Positions 1 through 7,570 of a stretch of 12,518 nucleotides of DNA are shown one piece after another. The stretch lies in NCBI GenBank assembly GCA_946886255.1, contig CAMPIG010000093.1:1-12518 (forward strand), in the 5' to 3' direction. Each line of letters starts with the position of its first letter. Within the stretch, counting starts at the first letter, position 1. The translations under genes were made by a program, and so were the position numbers. The stretch comes from an uncultured Cellvibrio sp. GTDB lineage: Bacteria; Pseudomonadota; Gammaproteobacteria; Pseudomonadales; Cellvibrionaceae. The notes below the pieces were generated by a model that saw only the letters and a program-made list of their open reading frames with translations, did no database searches and was not told the origin of the DNA.

Positions 1-1609
1 TGAAACGCCCGCCCGTCGAGGTGTCTGTATCGGTATTACCGTTTTACTCAGCGGCGCTATTGCTCTGTTCCTGACGCCGCCGGCGGAATATTTACCCGAA
101 GGTGAAGAAGCGAAAACCTTTGCCTCCATGAATGCGCCGCCGGGTTATAACCTGGCGACGATGGAAGTAATCGGGCGCGAAGTGCAGGCGTATTTCTTGC
201 CATTTGTGGATGATGAACCGGAGGCGTTTGATCGCGGGGAAACCGACGTACCCGCCATGCAATATGTCAATATGCGTGTATCACCCCAAGGGTTGCGCAT
301 TATTACAGAGCCCAAAGATCCTGCTCACATAGACGCCTTGATGGCAGCGTTGGTGCGCAAATATGAAACCTATCCGGGCATGCGGGCCTTCGCTGCACGT
401 GGCTCCATCATCAGCAGCAACGACGGCGGCACCCGTAGTGTCAATCTGGATATCTCTGGGCCTGATTTAGCGAAGCTGTACGACGTGGCACAACTCGCTT
501 ACAACCGGGCCGAAGAAATTTTTGACGAACCCAGTATCCAGTCGCAACCATCCAGCCTGTCACTGGCGCAATCGTTATTAGCGGTGCGGCCAAACTGGCA
601 GCGGGCTGCGGAAGTTGGGCTTAGCGCTGAAGATATAGGTTTTACGATCGCTGCGTTGACTGACGGTGCTTACGTAAATGAGTTTTTTCTCGACGACAGC
701 AAGATCGATATGTACCTGTACAACCGGGACGGCCCCGGTGCCAGTATAGAAACCTTGTCCCGTATTTTGATACACACACCCGTGGGCAGTGTGTTGCCGC
801 TGTCCGAATTGGTAACGGTTGAAGAAACCGTTGATACCAGCACGGTGCGCCGTGTTGACGGGCGGCGCACCGTAACGTTAAACATTATTCCGCCGCGATC
901 GGTTGCACTGGAAACCGGTGTGGAGCGCGTGCGTACCGATCTGGTTAAACACCTGCGTGATACCGGGCAGGCTCCGCTGGGTGTGAGCATGAATATTTCC
1001 GGTGCCGCAGATCAATTGGATGCAACGCGCGTCGCATTGAGCAGTAATTATTTGGTGGCTCTGATCATTATTTATTTGTTGATGGTGGCCATCTTCAGTC
1101 ATTGGGGATATCCGGTCCTGATTATGACCACCATTCCTTTGGGGGTTGCCGGTGGCATCGCTGGCCTGGCTATTTTTAACCTTTTTGGAACATTGTTTGA
1201 TGCGGTGGGACTGGGTGGTTTTCACCAACCCTTTGATATGATTTCCATGCTGGGGTTTTTAATCTTGATGGGTACTGTGGTTAACAATCCCATCCTCATT
1301 GTAGATCGTGCCATCCGTAATATGGCGGAAGAAAAAATGTCGCCGGTAGAAGCAACACACGAAGCGGTGGAGTCACGTCTGCGGCCGATCGCTATCTCGA
1401 CAATTACAACCATTTGCGGCTTGGCTCCACTGGTATTCTTACCCGGCGCAGGCAGTGAGTTGTATCGTGGTGTTGGGGTCATTGTTATGTCCGGTATTAT
1501 CGGCGCGGCGCTGGTCACCTTAACCATGTTGCCGGCGCTCCTGGTTGCGGTGTTGGAATGGCGTGCGAAACGCTCAAAAAATCACAGCGAAACGGCTGCA
1601 GAAAAATAA
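1..1609 (+). CDS. RND-family efflux transporter permease, C-terminal half (5' truncated by window edge)
   Basis: The reading frame is open from nucleotide 2, so the gene begins upstream; about 535 residues are visible, roughly half of a usual RND permease (about 1,000-1,050 aa). Visible residues 7-26 form a hydrophobic helix that fits TM7, followed by the loop PAEYLPEGEE. Residues of about 30-340 form the second periplasmic (porter/docking) region. Five more hydrophobic segments follow at about 347-364, 370-394, 412-435, 463-480 and 489-518, matching TM8-TM12. The segment GTVVNNPILIVDRA (about 424-437) matches the conserved G-x-V-V-N-N motif of RND pumps, and SRLRPIAISTITTICGLAPL is also typical. 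Family role: an inner-membrane, proton-driven exporter that works with an adaptor and an outer-membrane channel. The proton-relay aspartates of TM4 lie outside the window, so function cannot be confirmed. The substrate is unknown. The family call is firm; HAE versus heavy-metal subclass is not resolved. Confidence 0.93.
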   Translation, partial: ETPARRGVCIGITVLLSGAIALFLTPPAEYLPEGEEAKTFASMNAPPGYNLATMEVIGREVQAYFLPFVDDEPEAFDRGETDVPAMQYVNMRVSPQGLRIITEPKDPAHIDALMAALVRKYETYPGMRAFAARGSIISSNDGGTRSVNLDISGPDLAKLYDVAQLAYNRAEEIFDEPSIQSQPSSLSLAQSLLAVRPNWQRAAEVGLSAEDIGFTIAALTDGAYVNEFFLDDSKIDMYLYNRDGPGASIETLSRILIHTPVGSVLPLSELVTVEETVDTSTVRRVDGRRTVTLNIIPPRSVALETGVERVRTDLVKHLRDTGQAPLGVSMNISGAADQLDATRVALSSNYLVALIIIYLLMVAIFSHWGYPVLIMTTIPLGVAGGIAGLAIFNLFGTLFDAVGLGGFHQPFDMISMLGFLILMGTVVNNPILIVDRAIRNMAEEKMSPVEATHEAVESRLRPIAISTITTICGLAPLVFLPGAGSELYRGVGVIVMSGIIGAALVTLTMLPALLVAVLEWRAKRSKNHSETAAEK

Positions 1610-1753
1610 ATTTCCTGTTTTGGCATCAGGTTTTTCCGCCTTCGAATTTATTGTGTTTCGTCGAACAGACCTGTTGATAGGTGAGTCCTACTCTGAAGAG
1701 GCAAATCAAATTCCGTTGAACGGATTTTATTAATGCAGCACAGGAGAACAACG
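1610..1753 (+). promoter_or_regulatory. Intergenic region before the PRC-barrel gene, with small hairpin and strong RBS
   Basis: This 144-bp AT-rich gap separates the RND gene from the PRC-barrel gene. A short hairpin is visible at 1712-1724 (TCCGT-TGA-ACGGA) followed by TTTTATT, which could be a weak terminator for the RND gene or a leader structure. A clear Shine-Dalgarno, AGGAGA at about 1742-1747, lies 6 bases before the ATG at 1754 and decides the start of the next gene. I could not pick a convincing -35/-10 pair. Confidence 0.35.
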
Positions 1754-2155
1754 ATGAACTACGAAACGCGTGATACCTATGGCATTTACAAAAGTCATGA
1801 CAATCAAGGTCCGGGTCCACGTTTGATGGGCGCTGATACCTTAATCGGTAACGATGTCTACAATCACAAGGACGAAGATCTGGGTGATATCAAAGAGATC
1901 ATGTTGGATATGTCATCCGGACAAGTTGCCTATGCGGTGTTGTCCTTCGGCTCGTTCCTGGGCATGGGCGAAAAATTGTTTGCGGTGCCCTGGAGTGCGT
2001 TAACGCTGGATACCATCAACAAGCGTTTTATCCTGAACGTGGAAAAAGACCGCCTGAAAAGTGCACCGGGCTTTGACAAGGATGATTGGCCGGATATGGC
2101 GGATCGTTCATGGACCCAGGACATTCACGCCTACTACGGCACGCGTCCACATTGA
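1754..2155 (+). CDS. PRC-barrel domain protein
   Basis: A 133-aa soluble protein with no signal peptide or membrane segment. The ATG at 1754 is preferred over the in-frame ATG at 1733 because AGGAGA sits at the right distance only for 1754. The core at residues of about 25-100 reads as a PRC-barrel: LMGADTLIGNDVYN, then LGDIKEIMLDMSSGQVAYAV, a glycine-rich turn SFLGMGEKLFAVPW, and LILNV-like strands ending near residue 100. The family (named for the photosynthetic reaction centre H subunit and RimM) is a small beta-barrel. Stand-alone copies in proteobacteria are often stress- or envelope-associated, but their biochemical role is mostly unknown. The C-terminal 30 residues are acidic and aromatic (DKDDWPDMADRSW). 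The gene stands alone between the RND gene and a hairpin. The family call is good; the function is not known. Confidence 0.85.
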   Translation: MNYETRDTYGIYKSHDNQGPGPRLMGADTLIGNDVYNHKDEDLGDIKEIMLDMSSGQVAYAVLSFGSFLGMGEKLFAVPWSALTLDTINKRFILNVEKDRLKSAPGFDKDDWPDMADRSWTQDIHAYYGTRPH

Positions 2156-2180
2156 TTGGGCATTAACGAAACGGATGTCT

Positions 2181-2226
2181 ACAGATTACAGCGTGCTTCA
2201 AGCACGCTGTAATCTGTAAAATTTTT
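2181..2226 (+). terminator. Long perfect hairpin, likely intrinsic terminator
   Basis: Positions 2181-2198 and 2200-2217 are exact reverse complements (18 bp) around a single central C at 2199. A realistic RNA loop would be 3-5 nt. TTTTT follows at 2222-2226 after four A residues. It lies 25 bp after the PRC-barrel stop codon and between two convergent genes, so it probably stops plus-strand transcription. On the minus strand there is no T-run after the stem, so termination in that direction is less certain. Confidence 0.65.
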
Positions 2227-2282
2227 ACGCTGAATATCTACTCGATAAATACTTTAACGCTTTGCCTGTAGAGAAAAGAAAA

Positions 2283-3035
2283 TTAATACAGACACCGTTT
2301 AAACAAACCGATAGCCAGTTGATAACCCAGCAATTGTAATTCCGCATCATATCGTTCGCCTTCATCGCGCATAAAAGCGTGGACGCCGTTAAATTCATGC
2401 CAGGTAAAATTCACATTTTTTTCGACAAGGTTGCTGTAAACGCGTGCACGACCTTCCGCCGGAATATGTGGGTCCTGTTTGCCCCAAATCATTTGCAGCT
2501 CGCCACGGATTTCTCCGGTGCGCATCAGGCTTTCATTACCCGGTTGTGATGGTGTCAGCCCGGAATGGATGTCGGTTGCATAAAAACAACTGGTGGCAGA
2601 AACGGCAGGATTGATGGCGGCGCGGTAAGCGAGGCCGCCACCCAGACAAAACCCCATTGCACCGACCTTGCCGGAACAATAGGGCAGGGTGCGCACGTAA
2701 TCGATCATTGTTTGTGTATCGGTATCGTGGGCTTCCAAGGGCTTCGCCACCTTGTCGGCATTGCCTTTGTCGCGTCCGGCATCGTCATAGCCCAACACGG
2801 TGCCGATAGGATTCAACTCGTGGAAGACTTCGGGCACCAGCACCACAAATCCATGGCCAGCCATAATTTGCGCGCTGCGGCGAATCGGTCCGGTCTGCTG
2901 AAAGATTTCGGAGTAGAGCAAAATGGCGGGGTATGTTTTCTCATCCGCGCCACCGTCGCTGACCGGGCGGTAAACATACACGCGCATAATCCCCGTGGGC
3001 GTCTCCAGGTCCACCTGGTGGTTTTGAATTAGCAT
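2283..3035 (-). CDS. Dienelactone hydrolase family protein (alpha/beta hydrolase)
   Basis: A 250-aa cytoplasmic alpha/beta hydrolase. The nucleophile elbow is GFCLGG with Cys130. Asp188 lies in WGKQDPHIP and His219 in GVHAFMRDE, giving the Cys-Asp-His triad of dienelactone hydrolases. Glu43 in YSEIF corresponds to the conserved Glu that activates the cysteine in the family. The length is near the usual 230-250 aa. In classical pathways DLH hydrolyses dienelactones from chloroaromatics to maleylacetate. Many genomic paralogues act on other esters or lactones, and nothing here indicates an aromatic pathway, so the substrate is open. The minus-strand ATG at 3035 has GGGAG upstream at about 3043-3048. 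It follows pabB by 57 bp on the same strand and is probably cotranscribed. The family call is strong; the physiological role is unknown. Confidence 0.92.
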   Translation of the reverse strand: MLIQNHQVDLETPTGIMRVYVYRPVSDGGADEKTYPAILLYSEIFQQTGPIRRSAQIMAGHGFVVLVPEVFHELNPIGTVLGYDDAGRDKGNADKVAKPLEAHDTDTQTMIDYVRTLPYCSGKVGAMGFCLGGGLAYRAAINPAVSATSCFYATDIHSGLTPSQPGNESLMRTGEIRGELQMIWGKQDPHIPAEGRARVYSNLVEKNVNFTWHEFNGVHAFMRDEGERYDAELQLLGYQLAIGLFKRCLY

Positions 3036-3092
3036 GAAGTGTCTCCCTCAGTGAGTGATAAAAACCAGCGCGACAACAGGCTGTGTTGCTGG

Positions 3093-4475
3093 CTATCGAG
3101 TTAAAAAATGTGTTTCCAGTGTGTCCATCAATAACTGCACTTTGGTGATGCTTTCCTGGTATTCCCGTTCTACCTCTGAATCGGCGGTGATGCCACCACC
3201 ACCCCAGCAGTGGATTTGGCCTTGGCTGCACACCAGGCTACGAATGGCGATGCTGGTGTCCATCCGTCCGTCGGCACCGATATAGCCGAGACTGCCGCAA
3301 TAGACCGAACGTCGCACGGGTTCCAGTTCATCAATAATTTCCATGGCGCGAATCTTGGGGGCACCGGTGATGCTGCCGCCGGGAAAGCAACCGCGCAAGA
3401 CATCCAGTGCACTGACATCAGGCCGCATGTGGGCCGTAATCGTGCTGACCAGGTGGTGCACATTGGCGAAGCTTTGCAGGCTGAACAGGGCAGGTACGCC
3501 AACCTGAGTGCAATGTTTGCTGAGGTCGTTACGTAGCAGGTCCACGATCATCAGATTCTCCGCCCGATCCTTCTCGCTGGCCAGTAGAGCGGCGGCATTG
3601 GCCTGGTCGGCCAAAGGATCTGCGCCTCGGGCGATGGTGCCTTTGATTGGCTGGGTTTCCACATGTCCATCGGCATCAATGCGGATGAAGCGCTCGGGTG
3701 ACAGGCTGAGGATGGCGCCCCCGGGTAACTCCATAAAACCAGAGAACGGGGAGGGCAGAACAGTGCGCAAGGTAAGGTAAGCCGTTAGCGGATCACCTTT
3801 ATAGACGGCACTGAAACGTTGGGCAAAGTTGACCTGATAGCAGTCACCGGCATAAATATAATTCTGAATACGCTTAATGGAGTTGGCGTATTTATTTGCA
3901 TTAAGTTTGCCATGAAACCTATTGATTTCAAAAGAAAATTCATGACTCTTAAGGTTTTGCTTTAACTCGTGAAACTCGATGATCCGATGAATTTCTTCCA
4001 GATCAGTGGCCTCTGGCAACGTAACCAGCCATGCCTGCTGCCGTTCGTGATCCTGCACAATAGCCCACAGGTAGATCCCGACGGAAAGGTCCGGCAGTTC
4101 AATATCCCGAACAGCCTGCGCAGGAAGCGTTTCCAGGCGTCGTCCGAGATCATAACCAAAATAGCCCAAAGCACCGCCGCAAAACGGAATATCCGGAAGT
4201 GGCGCGACCGGCGCCGGTAGTTGTGCCTGGAGTAGCGCGAAAGGATCATCAGTAGATTCAGTGAAGCATCCGTCTGCTTGAAAAATGCGCGTGATATCGC
4301 CAGTGGTCTCCAGGTGCCGGATGGGGGCTGCGCTGAGGATGTCATAACGCCCGTAACTACTTTGCGGGCGCCCGCTGTCCAGCCAGATCGGCATGGGTAA
4401 ATGACGCAGGGCGCGGTACCAAAACGCGCTATTAGCAAGGTAGGGAACACGACGAAAAGCGGGTGAGGCTGGCAT
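3093..4475 (-). CDS. pabB: Aminodeoxychorismate synthase component I
   Basis: A chorismate-utilising enzyme that, with the glutamine amidotransferase PabA, converts chorismate to 4-amino-4-deoxychorismate, the precursor of p-aminobenzoate and folate. From the ATG at 4475 the protein has 460 aa, within the usual 450-470. An in-frame TTG at 4520 would add 15 residues but has no better ribosome site. The N-terminal region carries WLDSG and GRYDILSAAP, typical of PabB/TrpE N-domains. The catalytic half contains LPSPFSGF, LSLSPERFI, PIKGT (Lys278 from the ATG), DLLRNDLS, HHLVSTI, FPGGSITGAPK, CGSLGYIG and GGGITADSEVEREYQE. The lysine in PIKGT distinguishes aminodeoxychorismate synthase from anthranilate synthase, which has PIAGT. 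It marks the residue that forms a covalent intermediate. No pabA is adjacent, so the amidotransferase is presumably encoded elsewhere. It reads toward the dienelactone hydrolase gene. Confidence 0.95.
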   Translation of the reverse strand: MPASPAFRRVPYLANSAFWYRALRHLPMPIWLDSGRPQSSYGRYDILSAAPIRHLETTGDITRIFQADGCFTESTDDPFALLQAQLPAPVAPLPDIPFCGGALGYFGYDLGRRLETLPAQAVRDIELPDLSVGIYLWAIVQDHERQQAWLVTLPEATDLEEIHRIIEFHELKQNLKSHEFSFEINRFHGKLNANKYANSIKRIQNYIYAGDCYQVNFAQRFSAVYKGDPLTAYLTLRTVLPSPFSGFMELPGGAILSLSPERFIRIDADGHVETQPIKGTIARGADPLADQANAAALLASEKDRAENLMIVDLLRNDLSKHCTQVGVPALFSLQSFANVHHLVSTITAHMRPDVSALDVLRGCFPGGSITGAPKIRAMEIIDELEPVRRSVYCGSLGYIGADGRMDTSIAIRSLVCSQGQIHCWGGGGITADSEVEREYQESITKVQLLMDTLETHFLTR

Positions 4476-4712
4476 GAGGAAACAGGCCCTGAAAAAAGGT
4501 GGCCATTCTAACAGATACAACCGGAGTGGCTGATGGGTGCCCCGAACCTGCTTACAAGTTTAAACGCTTTGTGGGGAAGCTTAGGTGATTTTGTGCGCAA
4601 TAGCCTGTTTGATTAGGATGCATTTTCGTCGACTGGTACCACCCATACAGTGCTTGATCGTTTTAAACTTATCACCTCCGTATATGTAATTGATTTTCAG
4701 GAGTCGCATCCC
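4476..4712. promoter_or_regulatory. Divergent intergenic region between pabB and the lipoprotein gene
   Basis: About 240 bp that should hold promoters for pabB (leftward) and the lipoprotein gene (rightward). An imperfect inverted repeat is visible: AAGTTTAAACG at 4556-4566 and CGTTTTAAACTT at 4659-4670. AT-rich stretches with TATATGTAAT (4681-4690) could supply a -10 for the rightward gene, but no well-spaced -35 is evident. AGGAG at 4699-4703 is the ribosome site for the lipoprotein gene. No small gene or RNA was recognised. Confidence 0.35.
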
Positions 4713-5702
4713 ATGCGCTTAGGTGATTTCAGGCTGACAGTGAGTGGGGTACTTCTATTGCTGGCTGCCTGTTCACCTTCCCCGAATGATCAACCTCGTC
4801 GGGCGCCCTCTTCCAGCACCATGATGGATGTGACCGAAGCGGAGTTGCTTAATGAAGGCTGGCGCCCCGGTACCCTGGAAATTCGTGTCATGGTGGAACA
4901 GGGCGGAACCCTGCGTGAAGAGACGACTGCCGGTGGCGGCACCGAGACCTCGGTAGAGTGGTCTTTTAACCTGAGTGCCCAGCGCCTGTTGGAAGTGCTT
5001 GTGGCGCCGGATTTGTCTCAACAGATTCCCGCAACCGGTTCGGCTGATGCACGCCATAGGGCCGTTAATCGTTCCCCCGTCTATATGAAACCACTGGTTA
5101 GCCAGCCGGCTCCACGAGGGCAGGCCAGCTATAGCAAACAGCTTTCTATCGATTCGCCGGGCTCGGATAACTACAGCCATTTGCAGGAAACAACCCAAGG
5201 CCAGGGCGATGTCCAGAGTGTGCGTATTGCTAACTTGCGCCCCTCGTTTTATGGACAGGGGTATGAATTTGAACTCTTGCTCAGCTATCACATGCTGATG
5301 AACAGCACCAAGATCGCGCAACCGGTTAACGGTGCGGTGACCCATGTGGAGGAGGAATTGCCCGTAGAAGAGAGTCTGGTCATGCATCTGTTTCCCGCGC
5401 CGGATCTGCATGTACTGGAGTCCTATCCTTTCGCTTCACCCACCTCGTCTTCCAGCAATGCAAGCTCACCCCGACAGTTGGCGATGGATACCTTTCGGGC
5501 GCTGCAAGATGCGGCAGCGGGCGTCACCCTGATCGGCGAACTGCGTCCCGGGATGCTGTGGGAGGGCAAAAAAGACCAATTAACCTTATCTTATTCCCTG
5601 AGCGGAAATTCCCAGCCGCCCTTGTTTGGTGATATCACCGGACTGGCTACCCGCATCGAGCCCAACCGCGTTGAGGTCAATGTGATTATCAAAGCGTTAT
5701 GA
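4713..5702 (+). CDS. Predicted outer-membrane lipoprotein, function unknown
   Basis: A 329-aa protein. The ATG at 4713 is chosen over an in-frame GTG at 4650 because AGGAG lies 9 bases upstream and a complete lipoprotein signal peptide starts there: a short charged N-terminus, the hydrophobic run VSGVLLLL, and the lipobox LAAC with Cys20. Ser at position +2 argues against inner-membrane retention, so the outer-membrane inner leaflet is likely. After a Ser/Pro-rich linker (about 21-40) the body has no membrane segment. It is beta-rich in appearance (LEIRVMVEQGG, SVEWSFNLSAQRLLEV, ending VEVNVIIKAL), with a serine-rich stretch FASPTSSSSNASS near 250. No catalytic motif was recognised. It is on the same strand as the export cassette and 112 bp upstream of it, so it could be an accessory envelope factor, but this is only positional. 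An antisense 212-aa ORF in the same span is taken as a shadow. Confidence 0.8.
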   Translation: MRLGDFRLTVSGVLLLLAACSPSPNDQPRRAPSSSTMMDVTEAELLNEGWRPGTLEIRVMVEQGGTLREETTAGGGTETSVEWSFNLSAQRLLEVLVAPDLSQQIPATGSADARHRAVNRSPVYMKPLVSQPAPRGQASYSKQLSIDSPGSDNYSHLQETTQGQGDVQSVRIANLRPSFYGQGYEFELLLSYHMLMNSTKIAQPVNGAVTHVEEELPVEESLVMHLFPAPDLHVLESYPFASPTSSSSNASSPRQLAMDTFRALQDAAAGVTLIGELRPGMLWEGKKDQLTLSYSLSGNSQPPLFGDITGLATRIEPNRVEVNVIIKAL

Positions 5703-5733
5703 TTGCTTCGTAATACGTCTGTCATGAGAGCTT

Positions 5734-5783
5734 TTGTTCTTCTCTCGTAGTTTCAACTATCCTTAAATCGATTTCGTTATAAA
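5734..5783 (+). promoter_or_regulatory. Weak promoter-like elements before the export cassette
   Basis: In the 112-bp gap, TTGTTC (5734-5739) and TATCCT (5758-5763) are separated by 18 bp and resemble a weak sigma-70 promoter. A second -10-like box, TATAAA at 5778-5783, lies nearby without a good -35. No clear terminator closes the lipoprotein gene (only GAGAG/CTCTC with a long loop around 5726-5746), so read-through is also possible. Confidence 0.25.
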
Positions 5784-5814
5784 GCCTCCGATTCAATTTA
5801 CTAAATAACCATCA

Positions 5815-7566
5815 ATGCCCTTAATCAACGCCTTACTAAAACATTGGCTGCGTTTGCAGTGCCAGATGGTTGCGACAACGTCGGCGGGCGTGTTGGTCAG
5901 TCAGGATGGCGTTGGCAGCGATCATAGGATTGTGCGCTGGCCGGAGCAGGAGCCGGTGCAGCCGGCGCTACTGACGTTGGCCAGGCAGGTAATCGCGAAG
6001 CAGCGTTTACAGTTGCAGCCAGATGGTGAGGCATTGCTGCTGGGGCAGCCGGTTATCGTAGATGGCACCTTCTGGGGTGCGGTGGTGTTGCGCATTGGCA
6101 AGCGCGAAAAACTTGACCTGCAGGCCACGCTCAAATTGCTGCAATGGGGTATGACCTGGTTGCAGTTTCTGTTGTTTCAACAAGGCAATGAGCAGCGTGA
6201 TTCGCCGGCTGGCGAGGAACATCTGGAGTTGTTGGCAGGTGTGCTGCGCGAACCGTCACTGGAAGAAGCCGCCATCACCCTGGTTAATCGCCTGGCAACA
6301 CGACACCAAGGTGAGCGAGTCAGTCTGGGCTTGTGTGGCAAGCGCGGCGTGGACTTGATGGCTGTTTCCTTCTCGGCCAATTTCGACCGGCGTACCCGGA
6401 CCATGCAAGAGTTGACGGCGGCGATGCAGGAGGCGGTGGAGCAACGGCAGGATATTCATCTCACGGGGCAGGAGGAGGCCTCCGACAACCCGGCCCAGTT
6501 ATTACGCTGCCACCGGGCGTTGCAGCAATCCAATTCGGCGGTTGAGCTCCACACGTTTTTGCTGCGCCATAAACAGCAGGTTTCCGGCGCCCTGATGGTG
6601 GAAGTGCCGACCGCTGCGCCCTTGAGTGCTGCCAATCGGCAGTGGATCGAGCAGCTGTTGTCCCTGGTGGCGCCTTTGCTCTATTTCAGAAAGTCGGCAT
6701 CCATGGGCAGTATGCAGGCCGTGCGTGCCGGGGCAACCGGTTTTCTGCAACGCTGGTTCGGGCCCCAGCACCTCAAAGGCAAACTGGCAAGTGGCGGATT
6801 GTTTGTATTCCTGTTGGTACTTTTAATACCGGCGGATTACCGCGTGCACAGCGATGCGGTGGTGGAAAATATTGACCAGCACGTCCTGGTCGCGCCGCAA
6901 GACGGTTATTTGGGGGTAATTAATGCGCGCCCTGGTGAGCGGGTAACAAAGCAGCAGTTATTGGCGGAATTGAATGATGCAGAGTTAACCCTGGAGCGGC
7001 GCAAGCTCGCCAGCCAATTGCAACAGTATCGTCAGGAATATGACAACGCATTGGCCACAGCCAATCGCTCCCAGGCAGCGATTGCCGCTGCCCAAGTGGA
7101 GCAGGCAAGCGTGCAACTGCGTTTGATTGAGCAACAACTGGCCCAGACCAAACTTATCTCACCCATTGATGGGACGATTGTCTCGGACGATATCCGGCAG
7201 TCCCTCGGCGCCCCCGTAAAACAGGGCGAGGTGTTATTTGAAATTGCAGCGGATACCGGTTATCTCGTGCAGCTTTATGTGGATGAGCGGGATATCACCG
7301 CTATCGCGCCGGGGCAGACCGGCAGTCTGAAACTGACCAGCCTACCGGACGATACACTGACCTTCACCATTACTCATGTCACGCCGGTGAGCGAGGTGCG
7401 CGACGGACGCAACTGTTTTCGGGTGGAGGCCTCGCTGGATGGAGAAGGCTTGTCTGTGCGACCGGGGATGACTGGCTCCGGCCGGATTCTCGCGGGGCGT
7501 CACTTATTGGGCTGGATCTGGTTTCACGATATCTGGCATTGGCTCAGATTAACCCTGTGGTTCTGA
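5815..7566 (+). CDS. Membrane-anchored HlyD-family adaptor with N-terminal tandem GAF-like region
   Basis: A 583-aa protein. ATG 5815 is the first start after an in-frame stop at 5806; the Shine-Dalgarno is poor. Residues of about 10-125 and 135-292 each look like a GAF-type sensor fold (inferred from pattern, e.g. LLGQPVIVDGTFWGAVVLRI and later VSGALMVEV followed by a C-terminal helix). The only clear membrane helix is at about 326-339 (GGLFVFLLVLLIPA), which puts the GAF-like half in the cytoplasm and the rest in the periplasm. Residues of about 343-560 are a membrane-fusion-protein module. The split lipoyl domain (VLVAPQDGYLGVINARPGERV, then TKLISPIDGTIVSDD) flanks a coiled coil at about 387-445, and a beta-barrel ends at VRPGMTGSGRI. 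The C-terminal tail holds five tryptophans (GWIWFHDIWHWLRLTLWF). Adaptors of this kind bridge an inner-membrane transporter and an outer-membrane channel. It is 4 bp from the next gene and almost certainly translationally coupled to it. Confidence 0.88.
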   Translation: MPLINALLKHWLRLQCQMVATTSAGVLVSQDGVGSDHRIVRWPEQEPVQPALLTLARQVIAKQRLQLQPDGEALLLGQPVIVDGTFWGAVVLRIGKREKLDLQATLKLLQWGMTWLQFLLFQQGNEQRDSPAGEEHLELLAGVLREPSLEEAAITLVNRLATRHQGERVSLGLCGKRGVDLMAVSFSANFDRRTRTMQELTAAMQEAVEQRQDIHLTGQEEASDNPAQLLRCHRALQQSNSAVELHTFLLRHKQQVSGALMVEVPTAAPLSAANRQWIEQLLSLVAPLLYFRKSASMGSMQAVRAGATGFLQRWFGPQHLKGKLASGGLFVFLLVLLIPADYRVHSDAVVENIDQHVLVAPQDGYLGVINARPGERVTKQQLLAELNDAELTLERRKLASQLQQYRQEYDNALATANRSQAAIAAAQVEQASVQLRLIEQQLAQTKLISPIDGTIVSDDIRQSLGAPVKQGEVLFEIAADTGYLVQLYVDERDITAIAPGQTGSLKLTSLPDDTLTFTITHVTPVSEVRDGRNCFRVEASLDGEGLSVRPGMTGSGRILAGRHLLGWIWFHDIWHWLRLTLWF

Positions 7567-7570
7567 TGTC

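Noticed and set aside
1..1609. RND gene as a broken gene or pseudogene
   Set aside because: The missing N-terminal half is explained by the window edge. The visible frame is open from nucleotide 2 with all expected TM7-TM12 features.
2565..3032. 155-aa open frame on the plus strand
   Set aside because: It is antisense to the dienelactone hydrolase gene, whose catalytic triad is intact. It is treated as a shadow frame.
3962..4450. 162-aa open frame on the minus strand
   Set aside because: It is a shifted frame inside pabB. The pabB frame runs unbroken with all family motifs, so there is no sign of a frameshift.
4476..4520. TTG start giving a PabB 15 residues longer
   Set aside because: The extension is not like the family N-terminus and has no ribosome site. 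The ATG at 4475 gives a normal length.
4650..4712. GTG start giving a longer lipoprotein
   Set aside because: The extra 21 residues would displace the signal peptide from the N-terminus. AGGAG is placed for the ATG at 4713.
4773..5411. 212-aa open frame on the minus strand
   Set aside because: It lies wholly antisense to the lipoprotein gene, which has a clear ribosome site and lipobox. The antisense product has no recognisable motif or start signal.
5726..5746. Possible terminator after the lipoprotein gene (GAGAG/CTCTC)
   Set aside because: A 5-bp stem with an 11-nt loop and no T-run is too weak to annotate as a terminator.
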